64,000 nucleotides of DNA from positions 1 to 64,000 of the forward strand of contig NZ_JAGINQ010000012.1 in NCBI RefSeq assembly GCF_017876165.1. Reading direction: 5' to 3'. Every line of letters starts with the position of its first letter. Positions within the stretch are counted from its first letter, which is position 1. The notes beneath the pieces are model-generated. The model was given only the letters and a program-made list of their open reading frames with translations. It had not been told where the DNA came from and ran no database searches. A program made the position numbers and the translations under genes. This document shows, piece after piece, positions 45,821 to 56,451 of the stretch. The stretch comes from Azospirillum soli. GTDB taxonomy: Bacteria > Pseudomonadota > Alphaproteobacteria > Azospirillales > Azospirillaceae.

Positions 45821-47293
45821 CTAGCGCTTGGGCCGGTTTTCCAGACGGCGCAGAAACTCGCGCATGATCAGACGGTACAGTTCGTCTTTCAGCTTCAAAT
45901 CCTCGACGCCAAGGTCAAGGCTCGGGTTGTCGTTGATCTCGATAACGTGGACGCCCCGGTCGTTCTGCTTCAGATCCACGCCGTAAAGCCCGTCACCGAT
46001 CAGCCCCGCTGCCTTCACGGCGATGTCGATGACCTCCTTGGGCGCTTCCTCCACGTCCAGCGTCCGAGAGGATCCCTGCTCGGCCCGGCCGTTGCCGCCA
46101 TGTTTGACAATCTGCCAGTGCTTCTTGGCCATCAGATACTGGCAAACGTAGATCGGCTGCCGGTTCAGCACGCCGACGCGCCAGTCGAACTCGGTGTACA
46201 TGAACTCTTGGGCGAGGATCACGTCGGATTGCTCGAACAGGCCTTCCGCCGTGGCTTCAAGCTCGCTGCGGTTCTGCACCTTGAACACCCCGCGCGAGAA
46301 GGAGCCGTCCGGGATCTTCAGCACGATGGGGTAGGGGAGCTCCTGGTCTAGCGTGGCGAGCCCGCGCTTGTCGAAGATCACCGTCTTCGGCGCCGGGATC
46401 CTGTTGGCCTTCAGAAGCTCCGCCAGATAGACCTTGTTGGTGCATTTCAGGATCGAGTTCGGATCGTCGATCACCGGCATGCCTTCCTTCTCGGCCTTCT
46501 TGGCGAAGCGGTAGGTGTGGTGGTCGAGGTTCGTCGTCTCGCGGATGAACAGCGCGTCGAACTCGGCGAGCCTCAGGAAGTCCTTCTTCTCGATCAGCTC
46601 GACCTCGATGCCCAGGCTTTCGCCGGCCTTGATGAACTTCTGCAAGGCGCGCGGGCCGGAGGGCGGCAGCTCTTCCTTCGGATTGTGCAGGATCGCCAGC
46701 GAATAGCGCGGCGGCGGCTTGGCCGTGGGTTCCCGCCAGGACGCACGGGTGTAGGCGTCCAGCGCCGCCTCGAACGCCTCCTCCTGGTCCGGTTTCAGGT
46801 CGGCCAACGACAGCGGCTCGATGGCGTGCACCACCCAATCGTCCTTGCGGCGCACCTGCACCTTCAGCATCGGGCAGCGGAACAGGTCGAAGATGCGGCG
46901 GGCGGTGTCCTGAAAGCGCCGGTCGTCGGCCCGCCCGAAGAAGACGTACAGGTTGAAGGACGCCTCGGGCGGCTGCGCCAGCCGCTTCATCTTGCGGCGC
47001 AGCTCCTCCTCCACCTCGGCCAGATGGGCGCGGTAGAAGCTCTTCTGCGACAGGTCGAGGATCGTCTTGACCGAGGGGATCACCCGTTCCCCGCGCGCCT
47101 CTGCCAGCAGGGAGCAGTAGTAGCCGGTGCCCAGATACTCGTAGGTGCGCGACAGGTTCAGCACCCGCCCGGCGCGCGGCGTCTTCACCACCTCCGGCTT
47201 GGCGATGTAGTCGCGGGCGGTGACGACCTGGAGGTTGTCCTTCGCCCATTTGAAGTCGGCCCGGCGGTCGACGATGACCAGATGCGTCGGCAT
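45821..47293 (-). CDS. RimK-like ATP-grasp ligase with RLAN domain
   Basis: A 490-residue cytosolic protein. The N-terminal RLAN-type domain (about 1-185; HLVIVDRRADFKWAKD, ARDYI, RVLNLSRTYEYLGTGYYCSLLAEARG) precedes a RimK-type ATP-grasp domain (about 195-480; FIRETTNLDHHTYRFA, VIDDPNSILKCTNKVYLAELL). ATP/metal elements include PIVLKIPDG, QEFMYTEFDWRVGVL and HVIEINDNPSLDLGVED. ATP-grasp enzymes of this type join a carboxylate to an amine, often extending peptides or proteins. Its ATG overlaps the TGA of the upstream GNAT/C39 gene (TGATG), so the two are coupled. Substrate unknown; an amino-acid or peptide ligase is the natural inference. Confidence 0.85.
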   Translation of the reverse strand: MPTHLVIVDRRADFKWAKDNLQVVTARDYIAKPEVVKTPRAGRVLNLSRTYEYLGTGYYCSLLAEARGERVIPSVKTILDLSQKSFYRAHLAEVEEELRRKMKRLAQPPEASFNLYVFFGRADDRRFQDTARRIFDLFRCPMLKVQVRRKDDWVVHAIEPLSLADLKPDQEEAFEAALDAYTRASWREPTAKPPPRYSLAILHNPKEELPPSGPRALQKFIKAGESLGIEVELIEKKDFLRLAEFDALFIRETTNLDHHTYRFAKKAEKEGMPVIDDPNSILKCTNKVYLAELLKANRIPAPKTVIFDKRGLATLDQELPYPIVLKIPDGSFSRGVFKVQNRSELEATAEGLFEQSDVILAQEFMYTEFDWRVGVLNRQPIYVCQYLMAKKHWQIVKHGGNGRAEQGSSRTLDVEEAPKEVIDIAVKAAGLIGDGLYGVDLKQNDRGVHVIEINDNPSLDLGVEDLKLKDELYRLIMREFLRRLENRPKR

Positions 47294-48489
47294 CAGGTGG
47301 TCGGCCGCTCGCGCAGCAGGAGGGTCGCCTTCAACTGGGCCTTGCCGTAACGGGCCATGCGCTCGAAATCCGCCTTGGGAATGGGCATGTTCATACGGTC
47401 TATGTGCGCATGATGGTGATCGTACACCAGAGGGTCATGCACATAAAGAAACCGGTCGTCGGCCCCGGTTATCACCACCCAATGCGGGAATTTCTCGTGA
47501 TAAATCCGGTACGAGCTGATCAGCACGATGGGAATGGCGCCTTCCCGGACCGCGTCGGCCATGTCCTCGGCGGTCATGGGGGTGTGGTGCACCGTGACGT
47601 CGGTGCTCTCCAACTCCTCCAGGAAGTCCTCGTGCACGATGCGCATGACCTCCTTCTTGTCGTCGCTGCGCACGCTGTCGAGGAAGGGCGTCGAAGCGTC
47701 CTTCACATAGATGTCCACCTTCAGCCCGCGCCGCGCCGCCGCCAAAGCCATACCGAACGGCCCGCAGCCGCCGTGGCCCGAGGTCATGAAGACGGTCGTC
47801 GATTCGCGCCACAGGCGAATTTCCAGCTTGCGCCCCAGCTCGATCTCGTTCGGCTTCAGCGCCTTCATCGCCATCATCAGGGCCGACGGGCCGCAGGTGA
47901 AATCCAGCGTCTGCTGGTAGTAGGGCACCATCGGCCCGCCCAGCGGCGCGCTCGGCCCCACGGCGCCCAGGCGCTTTTCCAGGCGCAGCGCCTCCATGTG
48001 GTCTTCGTAATAATCGGTGTAGACGCCGAACTCGCGATAGCCGCTCTTCTTATAAAGGTCGATGGCGGCGACGTTGTCGCGCCGTACTTCCAGGCGGAGA
48101 TAAATGCAGTCGCGCGCCCGCGCCGCCTGCTCCGCCGCGGCCAGCAGGCGCTTGGCGACACCCAGCCCGCGGAAATCCGGATCCACGGCAAAGGAATAGA
48201 GCCGTGCCAGCGAGGTACCGGAGTGGAAGGAAACAAGGGCATATCCTACCACTTTATCGCCGTGCACCTCCACAAGACCTGTGGCCTTGGCTTTTGTCAG
48301 CAGGTAATGAAAACTGCGACGAGTCAACCGATCGGTGGCGAAGCACCGCTCCTCGATGGTCAGCAGCGCGGGAATGTCCGACGGCTGCGCCTGACGGAGC
48401 GTGATGGTCGCGGTGCCGGATTGGCCGGTCTGATGAGGGTCGAGTTCGTCAAGCATCTGGAGGTTCAAATCGGCTGGCGCGGACGCCAT
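47293..48489 (-). CDS. GNAT acetyltransferase fused to a C39-like peptidase
   Basis: A 398-residue fusion. The GNAT domain (about 28-165) shows LYSFAVDPDFRGLGVAKRLL, the acetyl-CoA loop, and NVAAIDLYKKSGYREFG. A C39-like cysteine peptidase (about 185-385) follows, with Cys199 in DFTCGPSALMMAMKAL, His336 in PHWVVITG and Asp352 in VHDPL, a complete catalytic set. The domain order and the coupled RimK-like gene match a known but poorly studied pairing. There is no signal peptide, so processing would be cytoplasmic. A joint role in making, trimming or N-acetylating a peptide is inferred, not shown. Confidence 0.85.
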   Translation of the reverse strand: MASAPADLNLQMLDELDPHQTGQSGTATITLRQAQPSDIPALLTIEERCFATDRLTRRSFHYLLTKAKATGLVEVHGDKVVGYALVSFHSGTSLARLYSFAVDPDFRGLGVAKRLLAAAEQAARARDCIYLRLEVRRDNVAAIDLYKKSGYREFGVYTDYYEDHMEALRLEKRLGAVGPSAPLGGPMVPYYQQTLDFTCGPSALMMAMKALKPNEIELGRKLEIRLWRESTTVFMTSGHGGCGPFGMALAAARRGLKVDIYVKDASTPFLDSVRSDDKKEVMRIVHEDFLEELESTDVTVHHTPMTAEDMADAVREGAIPIVLISSYRIYHEKFPHWVVITGADDRFLYVHDPLVYDHHHAHIDRMNMPIPKADFERMARYGKAQLKATLLLRERPTT

Positions 48490-48687
48490 GTTACTCCCTT
48501 CCGCCGCTCAACGCAGCGGCCCAGGCAACATCTTGTTCAAGCACCGGAGTGAGAGACTGTTCGTCCAGCAGCCTTAAAAGTTGCTTAACCATAATTCCGG
48601 AAACTGCCGCCGGCTGGGGCGAGGGCTCGGGAACGCCGGTTCCGAAACGCCCGCTCCAGTTGGCCTCTGAGAGAAGAAAGTCAAGAC

Positions 48688-51186
48688 ATGGACGCTCGGT
48701 ACAAGTCCCGCGAGATCGAACGCCGCAGTCTGGATGTCGACGGGCTCAAGCGCTCGTTTCTGGAATGGCTGGTTTACTCGGTCGGCAAGGACGCGCGCGC
48801 CGCGACCCGCCGCGACTGGTTCCACACCGTGGCGCTGGCCGTGCGCGATCGTCTTGTGGACCGCTGGATGGACACCACGCGGACCTATTATGAAAAGGAC
48901 GCCAAGCGCGTCTACTACCTGTCCCTGGAATTCCTCATCGGCCGGCTGCTGACCAACAGCCTCGCCAACCTTGGCATCATGGACGAGTGCCGGCAGGCTC
49001 TCGACCGCATCGGCCTGAACCTGGAAGACGTGGTGGAGGCGGAGCCGGACGCCGCGCTCGGCAACGGCGGCCTCGGGCGCCTTGCCGCCTGCTTCCTGGA
49101 CAGCATGGCCTCGCAGGGGCTGCCCGGCTACGGCTACGGCATCCGCTATGAATTCGGCCTGTTCGAGCAGCGGTTCGAGCATGGCTGGCAGGTCGAATAT
49201 CCGGAGCAGTGGCTCCAGTTCGGCAACCCGTGGGAATTCCCGCGTCCGGAGGTGCTGTACCCGGTGCAGTTCTACGGCCGCGTCGAGGAATTCCGCGACA
49301 GCATGGGCGAGAAGGCCTACCGCTGGGTGGACGCCGAGCGCGTGCTGGCGATGGCCTACGACACGCCGGTGGTCGGCTTCGGCGGCGAGACGATCAACAC
49401 GCTGCGCCTGTGGTCGGCGCGCGCCACGCGCGACTTCAACTTCGGTCACTTCAACGACGGCGCCTACATGAAGGCGGTCGAGCAGAAGGTGCTGTCGGAG
49501 AACCTCAGCCGCGTGCTGTACCCCAATGACGCGACCGAGACCGGCAAGGAACTCCGCCTGAAGCAGGAGTATTTCTTCACCTCGGCCTCGTTGCAGGACA
49601 TCCTGCGCCGTTATCTTCAGCACCATTCCGACTTCGATGCACTGCCGACCAAGGCGGCGATCCAGCTGAACGACACGCACCCGGCCATCGGCATCGCCGA
49701 GCTGATGCGCCTGCTGGTCGATCAGCACGGCGTGCTGTGGGACAAGGCGTGGGAGATCACCCAGGCGACCTTCTCCTACACCAACCACACGCTGCTGCCC
49801 GAAGCGCTGGAAGCGTGGCCGGTTCGCATGCTGGAACGCGTTCTGCCGCGCCACATGCAGATCATCTACGAGATCAACGCCAAGTTCCTAAACCGCTCCA
49901 AGGCGCGGGCAGCCGGCGACAACGGGCGCCTGTCGCGCCTGTCGCTGATCGACGAGCGCGGCGACCGCCGCGTGCGCATGGGCAACCTGGCCTTCCTCGG
50001 CTCGCACAAGGTCAACGGCGTTTCGGCGCTGCACACCGACCTGATGAAGCAGACGGTCTTCGCCGACTTCCACAGCGAATTCCCGGATCGCATCAACAAC
50101 AAGACCAACGGCATCACGCCGCGCCGCTGGCTGCATCAGGCCAACCGGCCGCTGTCGGACCTGATCACCAGCCGCATCGGCGAGGGCTGGATCAAGGACC
50201 TCAGCCAGATTTCGACGCTGGTCGAGAAGGCCGACGACGTGGTCTTCCACGAGGAATTCCGCCGTGCCAAGCGCAAGAACAAGAAGCGTCTCGCCGCCTT
50301 CATCGCCCGCCAGACCGGCGTCGAAATCAGCGTGGACAGCCTGTTCGACGTGCAGGTCAAGCGCATGCACGAGTACAAGCGCCAGCTCCTGAACATCCTT
50401 CAGGCCATCGCGCTGTACAACGAGATGCGCGACAACCCGACAGTCAGCTGGGTGCCGGTCACCAAGATCTTCGGCGGCAAGGCGGCGCCGTCCTACCACA
50501 TGGCCAAGCTGATCATCAAACTGATCAACGACGTGGCCAAGGTGGTGAACCACGATCCGGCGGTGCACGACAACCTGAAGATCGTCCTACTGCCCAACTA
50601 CAACGTGACGGCGGCGGAGATCATCATGCCGGCGGCCGACCTGTCAGAGCAGATCTCCACGGCCGGCATGGAGGCGTCGGGCACCGGCAACATGAAGCTG
50701 GCGCTGAACGGTGCCCTGACCATCGGCACGCTGGACGGCGCCAACGTCGAGATCCGCGAGCATGTGGGCGAGGACAACATCTTCATCTTCGGCCTGACCG
50801 CCGAGGAGGTGAACGACCTGCGCGCCAGCGGCGGCTTCAACCCGCGCGAGGTGATCGCGTCGAACCCCAGCCTGAAGCGGGCGCTCGACATGATCTCCAC
50901 GGGCGTGTTCTCGCCGGACGACCCGAACCGCTACCACCCGATCCTCCAGGCGCTGACCGACGGCGGCGACCACTTCCTGGTGACGGCGGACTTCGCGGCC
51001 TATTGCGAGGCCCAGGAGCGGGCGATGGAGCTGTACCGCAACCAGGAGGAATGGACCCGCAAGGCCATCCTCAACACCGCGAACATGGGCTGGTTCTCCT
51101 CCGACCGCACGATCATGCAATACGCCGAGGAGATCTGGGACGTGCACCCCGTGAAGCCCGAGCACGACGGGGATGGGTTCCGGTAA
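48688..51186 (+). CDS. glgP: Glycogen/starch/alpha-glucan phosphorylase
   Basis: A cytosolic PLP enzyme of 832 residues (normal length) that releases glucose-1-phosphate from glycogen. Conserved stretches include YYLSLEFLIGRLL, EPDAALGNGGLGRLAACFLDSMA and GYGIRYEFGLF (N-terminal domain), FTYTNHTLLPEALE-like FSYTNHTLLPEALE, VKRMHEYKRQLLN, and the PLP-Lys segment EASGTGNMKLALNGALTIGTLDGANVEI with Lys670. The C-terminal end RDIWxV-like region is present. No glg neighbours lie here. It ends before a hairpin and is followed by asd. Confidence 0.95.
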   Translation: MDARYKSREIERRSLDVDGLKRSFLEWLVYSVGKDARAATRRDWFHTVALAVRDRLVDRWMDTTRTYYEKDAKRVYYLSLEFLIGRLLTNSLANLGIMDECRQALDRIGLNLEDVVEAEPDAALGNGGLGRLAACFLDSMASQGLPGYGYGIRYEFGLFEQRFEHGWQVEYPEQWLQFGNPWEFPRPEVLYPVQFYGRVEEFRDSMGEKAYRWVDAERVLAMAYDTPVVGFGGETINTLRLWSARATRDFNFGHFNDGAYMKAVEQKVLSENLSRVLYPNDATETGKELRLKQEYFFTSASLQDILRRYLQHHSDFDALPTKAAIQLNDTHPAIGIAELMRLLVDQHGVLWDKAWEITQATFSYTNHTLLPEALEAWPVRMLERVLPRHMQIIYEINAKFLNRSKARAAGDNGRLSRLSLIDERGDRRVRMGNLAFLGSHKVNGVSALHTDLMKQTVFADFHSEFPDRINNKTNGITPRRWLHQANRPLSDLITSRIGEGWIKDLSQISTLVEKADDVVFHEEFRRAKRKNKKRLAAFIARQTGVEISVDSLFDVQVKRMHEYKRQLLNILQAIALYNEMRDNPTVSWVPVTKIFGGKAAPSYHMAKLIIKLINDVAKVVNHDPAVHDNLKIVLLPNYNVTAAEIIMPAADLSEQISTAGMEASGTGNMKLALNGALTIGTLDGANVEIREHVGEDNIFIFGLTAEEVNDLRASGGFNPREVIASNPSLKRALDMISTGVFSPDDPNRYHPILQALTDGGDHFLVTADFAAYCEAQERAMELYRNQEEWTRKAILNTANMGWFSSDRTIMQYAEEIWDVHPVKPEHDGDGFR

Positions 51187-51215
51187 GTTTGTTGCTCAAA
51201 TAATTCTGTGACGCG

Positions 51216-51247
51216 AAGGCGCGGGCGCTTTACAAGCCCCGCGCCTT
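51216..51247. terminator. Hairpin after glgP
   Basis: AAGGCGCGGG and CCCGCGCCTT form a 10-bp stem with a 12-base loop, 30 bases after the stop codon. The following bases (TCGTG) give only a weak T tract. Confidence 0.6.
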
Positions 51248-51374
51248 TCGTGTATCGAACGAGTTATGAATCGCTCGCTCGCCATCACCACCACCACTAC
51301 CAAAACGACCCGCTCCGGCGGGCCGTCGGCTGGTGGCGTGCGTTGATCGAGTAGAGACGCTTCACCCACCACGA

Positions 51375-51411
51375 AGGCCCCGCCGGTGACGGACGGGGCC
51401 TCGGTGTATCT
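51375..51411. other. Hairpin in the asd leader
   Basis: AGGCCCCG (51375-51382) and CGGGGCCT (51404-51411) form an 8-bp stem 53 bases before the asd start. It could be a second terminator or a leader structure; no leader peptide rich in regulatory codons was seen. Confidence 0.4.
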
Positions 51412-51463
51412 GGGGTGTGCCGTCCAACGCTCGATCGGGCATGCAACAGGACGGAACACACCC

Positions 51464-52477
51464 ATGAGCTCCTCTTCTCCTTCTCCCCGCCGCGTCGCGA
51501 TCGTTGGCGCCACCGGCGCCGTTGGCCGCGAGATGGTAGACGTCCTCCACCGCCGCTCCTTCCCGGTCGCGGAACTCGGCCTGTTCGCCTCCGAGCGCAG
51601 CGCCGGCCGCACCGTCGAGACCCCGTTCGGCGAGAAGACCCTGGTGGCGTTCGACGTCGAGAAGGTGAAGGGCTACGACATCGTCCTGCTCGCCGTGTCC
51701 GGTGACTTCGCCAAGCAGCACGCCCCGGCACTCGCCTCGGCCGGCGCCCTGGTGATCGACAACTCCTCGGCCTTCCGCTACGACGACAACGTCCCGTTGA
51801 TCGTGCCGGAGATCAACGCGTCGGCCCTGGGCGACGCGAAGCTGGTTGCCAACCCGAACTGCACGACGGCCATCGCGGTCGTGGCGCTCGGCCCGCTGCA
51901 CAAGGCGTTCGGCCTGAAGCGCGTCATCGTCTCCACCTATCAGGCGACCAGCGGCGCTGGTGCCGAGGGCATGGCCGAGCTTGAGGAGCAGACCCGCAAC
52001 CAGCTCGAAGGCAAGCCGGTCACCAACAGCGTGTTCCGCCACCCGATCCCGTTCAACCTGATCCCGCAGATCGACGCCTTCCAGGACAACGGCTACACGA
52101 AGGAAGAGATGAAGGTCACGTGGGAAACCCGGAAGATCCTGGGCATCCCCGATTTGGCCCTCAGCTGCACGGCCGTCCGCATCCCGACCTACCGCGCCCA
52201 TTCCGAGGCCATCACCATCGAGACGCTGTCTCCGGTGAGCCCGCAGGCGGCCCGCGCGGTGCTGTCCGACGCGCCGGGCGTGAAGCTGACCGACGATCCG
52301 GCCAACGGCGTCTATCCGATGCCGCTGAACGCCACCGGCCAGTTCGACGTCGAGGTCGGCCGCATCCGCACCAACCTCGTCTTCGGCGACCATGGCCTGG
52401 ACATCTTCGTCTGCGGCGACCAGCTGCTGAAGGGCGCCGCCCTGAACGCGGTTCAGATCGCCGAGCTGTCGCTGTAA
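51464..52477 (+). CDS. asd: Aspartate-semialdehyde dehydrogenase
   Basis: Reduces aspartyl phosphate to aspartate semialdehyde, the branch step to lysine/diaminopimelate, methionine and threonine. 337 residues, normal. NADP-binding start [18 protein letters not shown], catalytic Cys133 in [14 protein letters not shown], and [11 protein letters not shown] with the active-site His. I chose the ATG at 51464 because the Rossmann strand begins 10 residues later; an in-frame upstream start adds 26 residues. AGGA lies 12 bases upstream. It is followed by a strong terminator. Confidence 0.95.
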   Translation: MSSSSPSPRRVAIVGATGAVGREMVDVLHRRSFPVAELGLFASERSAGRTVETPFGEKTLVAFDVEKVKGYDIVLLAVSGDFAKQHAPALASAGALVIDNSSAFRYDDNVPLIVPEINASALGDAKLVANPNCTTAIAVVALGPLHKAFGLKRVIVSTYQATSGAGAEGMAELEEQTRNQLEGKPVTNSVFRHPIPFNLIPQIDAFQDNGYTKEEMKVTWETRKILGIPDLALSCTAVRIPTYRAHSEAITIETLSPVSPQAARAVLSDAPGVKLTDDPANGVYPMPLNATGQFDVEVGRIRTNLVFGDHGLDIFVCGDQLLKGAALNAVQIAELSL

Positions 52478-52537
52478 CAAAGACCACGGCACTGGAACCA
52501 GCGCGTCCGCGCTGCTACATATAGCGCCGAAACGAAG

Positions 52538-52572
52538 AGGGCCGTGGGGCACGGATTGCCCCCGGCCCTTTT
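52538..52572 (+). terminator. Rho-independent terminator of asd
   Basis: AGGGCCG/CGGCCCT with an inner GGGGCA/TGCCCC stem, then TTTT (about 52569-52572). It sits between asd and prfC, 38 bases before the prfC start. Confidence 0.85.
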
Positions 52573-52609
52573 CGCCGTTGATTTGACTTGCTGAGTTACG
52601 GGAACGCGT

Positions 52610-54217
<1,608 letters not shown>

Positions 54218-54473
54218 CCTGATAAAGGGGTGCTGGAGGGCAAATCAGTCCTCCGCACCCCGTCACGTTTCCAATTACCCGTTTCGGTCGAGCCTTGTCC
54301 CGAAAGTCAGATTGACTTTCGTCTGGGCGTGCATGACCTTGAACGGAAATGTGACCAGTGACGACATCTGTAACTGTTAAGGCCACGCCGGACACCCTCG
54401 CGCTTACCGCGGAACGGTTCCCTGCCTCTTCGCCGGCGCGGCGGCCCGTGCACGCAACAGGAAGAGGGGCAGC

Positions 54474-56054
54474 ATGTTCGGCGGCGTGGAAGCCTTCTTC
54501 GACAGCAGCGGGTTCATACCGCATGGGGTGTGCCTGCTCTGGCGGCCGGAGATCCTGGCCCTTCACGTCACCGCAGACGTGTTGACCGGCCTGTCCTACT
54601 ATTCGATTCCCATCGCGCTCGCCTACTTCGTGCTGAAACGGCGCGACCTGGTGTTCAGCTGGGTGTTCTGGCTGTTCGCCGCCTTCATCCTGGCCTGCGG
54701 GACGACCCACTTCTACAGCATCTGGACCCTGTGGAATCCCGACTATGCGGTGGAAGGGGTCATCAAGGCTGTGACCGCCATCGTCTCGCTGCTGACCGCC
54801 ATCGCCCTGTGGCTGCTGATGCCGAAGGCGCTGGCGCTGCCCAGCCCCAACCAGATCGCCGCCACCAACGTCGCGCTTCACCGGGAGATCGAGGTCCGCC
54901 GTCAGGCCGAGCAGCGCTACGCCAGCTTCTTCAACAACCTTGCCGAGGGGCTTTTCGTCATCGCCGTGCTGCCCGACGGGCAGTTTGTTTTCGACACGCT
55001 GAACCCCGCCCACGCCCGCGCGACCGGCATCGACCCCGACGCGCTTCGTGGCCGGCTGGTCCGCGACGCGGTGCCGCCGGAAACCGCCGACGCGGTGATC
55101 GAGCGCTACAGCGCCTGCGTGCGTGCGGGCGAGCCCATCGATTATGAGGAGACGCTGGACCTCCCGGTCGGGCGTCGCGTCTGGCACACGGTGCTGGTGC
55201 CGGTCCGCGACGGCAGTGGCCGGATTGTGCAACTTCTCGGCAGTTCCCGCGATATCACTGAGCGCAAGCAGCTTCAGGAGGAATTGGTCCAAGCCTCCAA
55301 GCTCGCCACGCTGGGCACGCTCGCCGCCGGCATGGCGCACGAAATGAGCCAGCCACTCAACATCATCCGCATCTGGGCGGAGAACGCCCTGTCACGCCTG
55401 CGCGACGGCGAGACGGACGCGGGGCGCCTCGACAAGGTGCTGACCCTGATCTCTGAACAGACCGAGCGCATGGGCAAGATCATCGACCACATGCGCACCT
55501 TCGCCCGGCGCGACGGCGGCGGCATGGAGCCCTTCGACCCGGCGAACAGCATCCGCTCGGCGGTCGAGCTGGTCCGCAACCAGTTCGCTTTGGAGAACAT
55601 CACGGTCAACACCGACATCACGGGCGAACGCTGCCTCGCGCGTGGCCGTCCGCTCCAGCTGGAGCAGGTGATCCTCAATCTCCTATCCAACGCCCACGAT
55701 GCCATTCTCGAATGGCGCGCGGCCAAGGACGGCGGCGATCCGCAGGCCGGACGCATCGCCGTATCGATGCATTGCGACGGCGGCCACACGGCGACCATCG
55801 TCATCACCGACGACGGCGGCGGCATCGACCCGCAAATCCTGCCCCGCATCTTCGACCCGTTCTTCACGACGAAGGAGGTGGGGAAGGGCTCCGGCCTTGG
55901 CCTGTCCATCGGCTACGGCATCATCGACGCCATGAACGGCCGCATCGAGGCGGACAACGTCGATCACCCCGGCGGCGGTCGCGGAGTCCGCTTCACCATC
56001 ACCCTGCCGGTTACCCGCCCGTCCTCTCGGGAAGTGGAGCGTGCCCATGCCTGA
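54474..56054 (+). CDS. Sensor histidine kinase with an ethylene-receptor-type membrane domain
   Basis: A 526-residue kinase. Three hydrophobic helices (about 25-115) carry the ethylene-binding set: Asp35 (HVTADVL), Tyr42 (LSYYSIPIALAYF), Cys75 and His79 (ILACGTTHFYSIWTLW). The spacings (35 to 75 = 40, 42 to 75 = 33, 75 to 79 = 4) equal those of Asp25, Tyr32, Cys65 and His69 in plant ETR1, where Cys and His hold the copper ion. A PAS domain (about 145-265), HisKA with His289 (AAGMAHEMSQPLN) and a HATPase (about 375-515; GGGIDPQ, GSGLGLSIGYG) follow. Its stop overlaps the next gene, a receiver protein. It probably senses ethylene; the response output is unknown. Confidence 0.88.
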   Translation: MFGGVEAFFDSSGFIPHGVCLLWRPEILALHVTADVLTGLSYYSIPIALAYFVLKRRDLVFSWVFWLFAAFILACGTTHFYSIWTLWNPDYAVEGVIKAVTAIVSLLTAIALWLLMPKALALPSPNQIAATNVALHREIEVRRQAEQRYASFFNNLAEGLFVIAVLPDGQFVFDTLNPAHARATGIDPDALRGRLVRDAVPPETADAVIERYSACVRAGEPIDYEETLDLPVGRRVWHTVLVPVRDGSGRIVQLLGSSRDITERKQLQEELVQASKLATLGTLAAGMAHEMSQPLNIIRIWAENALSRLRDGETDAGRLDKVLTLISEQTERMGKIIDHMRTFARRDGGGMEPFDPANSIRSAVELVRNQFALENITVNTDITGERCLARGRPLQLEQVILNLLSNAHDAILEWRAAKDGGDPQAGRIAVSMHCDGGHTATIVITDDGGGIDPQILPRIFDPFFTTKEVGKGSGLGLSIGYGIIDAMNGRIEADNVDHPGGGRGVRFTITLPVTRPSSREVERAHA

Positions 56055-56451
56055 GCCTACCCCTGCCCCCGTCCACATTCTGGTCGCGGAAGACGAGCCC
56101 CTCGCCGCCATGGCGCTGGAGGACTTCCTGTCGCGCAGGGGCTTTCGCGTCACGCTCGCCCAGGACGGGCTGGAAGCCATGGAGCGTCACCGCGACGACC
56201 CCGCCGACGCGGTCATCACCGATCTGCGCATGCCCCGCATGGATGGCCGCGCCCTGATCCGCGAACTCCGCTCGCAGAGCGCGACGCTGCCGCTGGTGGT
56301 GATGACCGGCTTCCTGTCGATGGACGAGGGCCAGGATGACCTGACCTCGGACCGCTGGAAACCCCTGGAAATCCTGCGCAAGCCCGTCAGCCCGCAGGTG
56401 ATCGTCGATACGCTGCTGCGGCTGATCGGGCGTCCGGGCGGGAGCGCCTAA
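56047..56451 (+). CDS. Single-domain response regulator, partner of the ethylene-receptor-like kinase
   Basis: A 134-residue receiver with no output domain. Acidic pocket VAEDEP, phospho-acceptor Asp59 in VITDLRMPRMDG, Thr in VVMTGF and Lys in ILRKPVSPQ. The ATG at 56047 has GGAG 8 bases upstream and overlaps the kinase stop by 8 bases; the GTG at 56041 is less likely. Being a lone receiver, it must act on another protein, a phosphorelay or a motor. It converges on a transglutaminase gene, overlapping by 4 bases. Confidence 0.85.
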   Translation: MPEPTPAPVHILVAEDEPLAAMALEDFLSRRGFRVTLAQDGLEAMERHRDDPADAVITDLRMPRMDGRALIRELRSQSATLPLVVMTGFLSMDEGQDDLTSDRWKPLEILRKPVSPQVIVDTLLRLIGRPGGSA

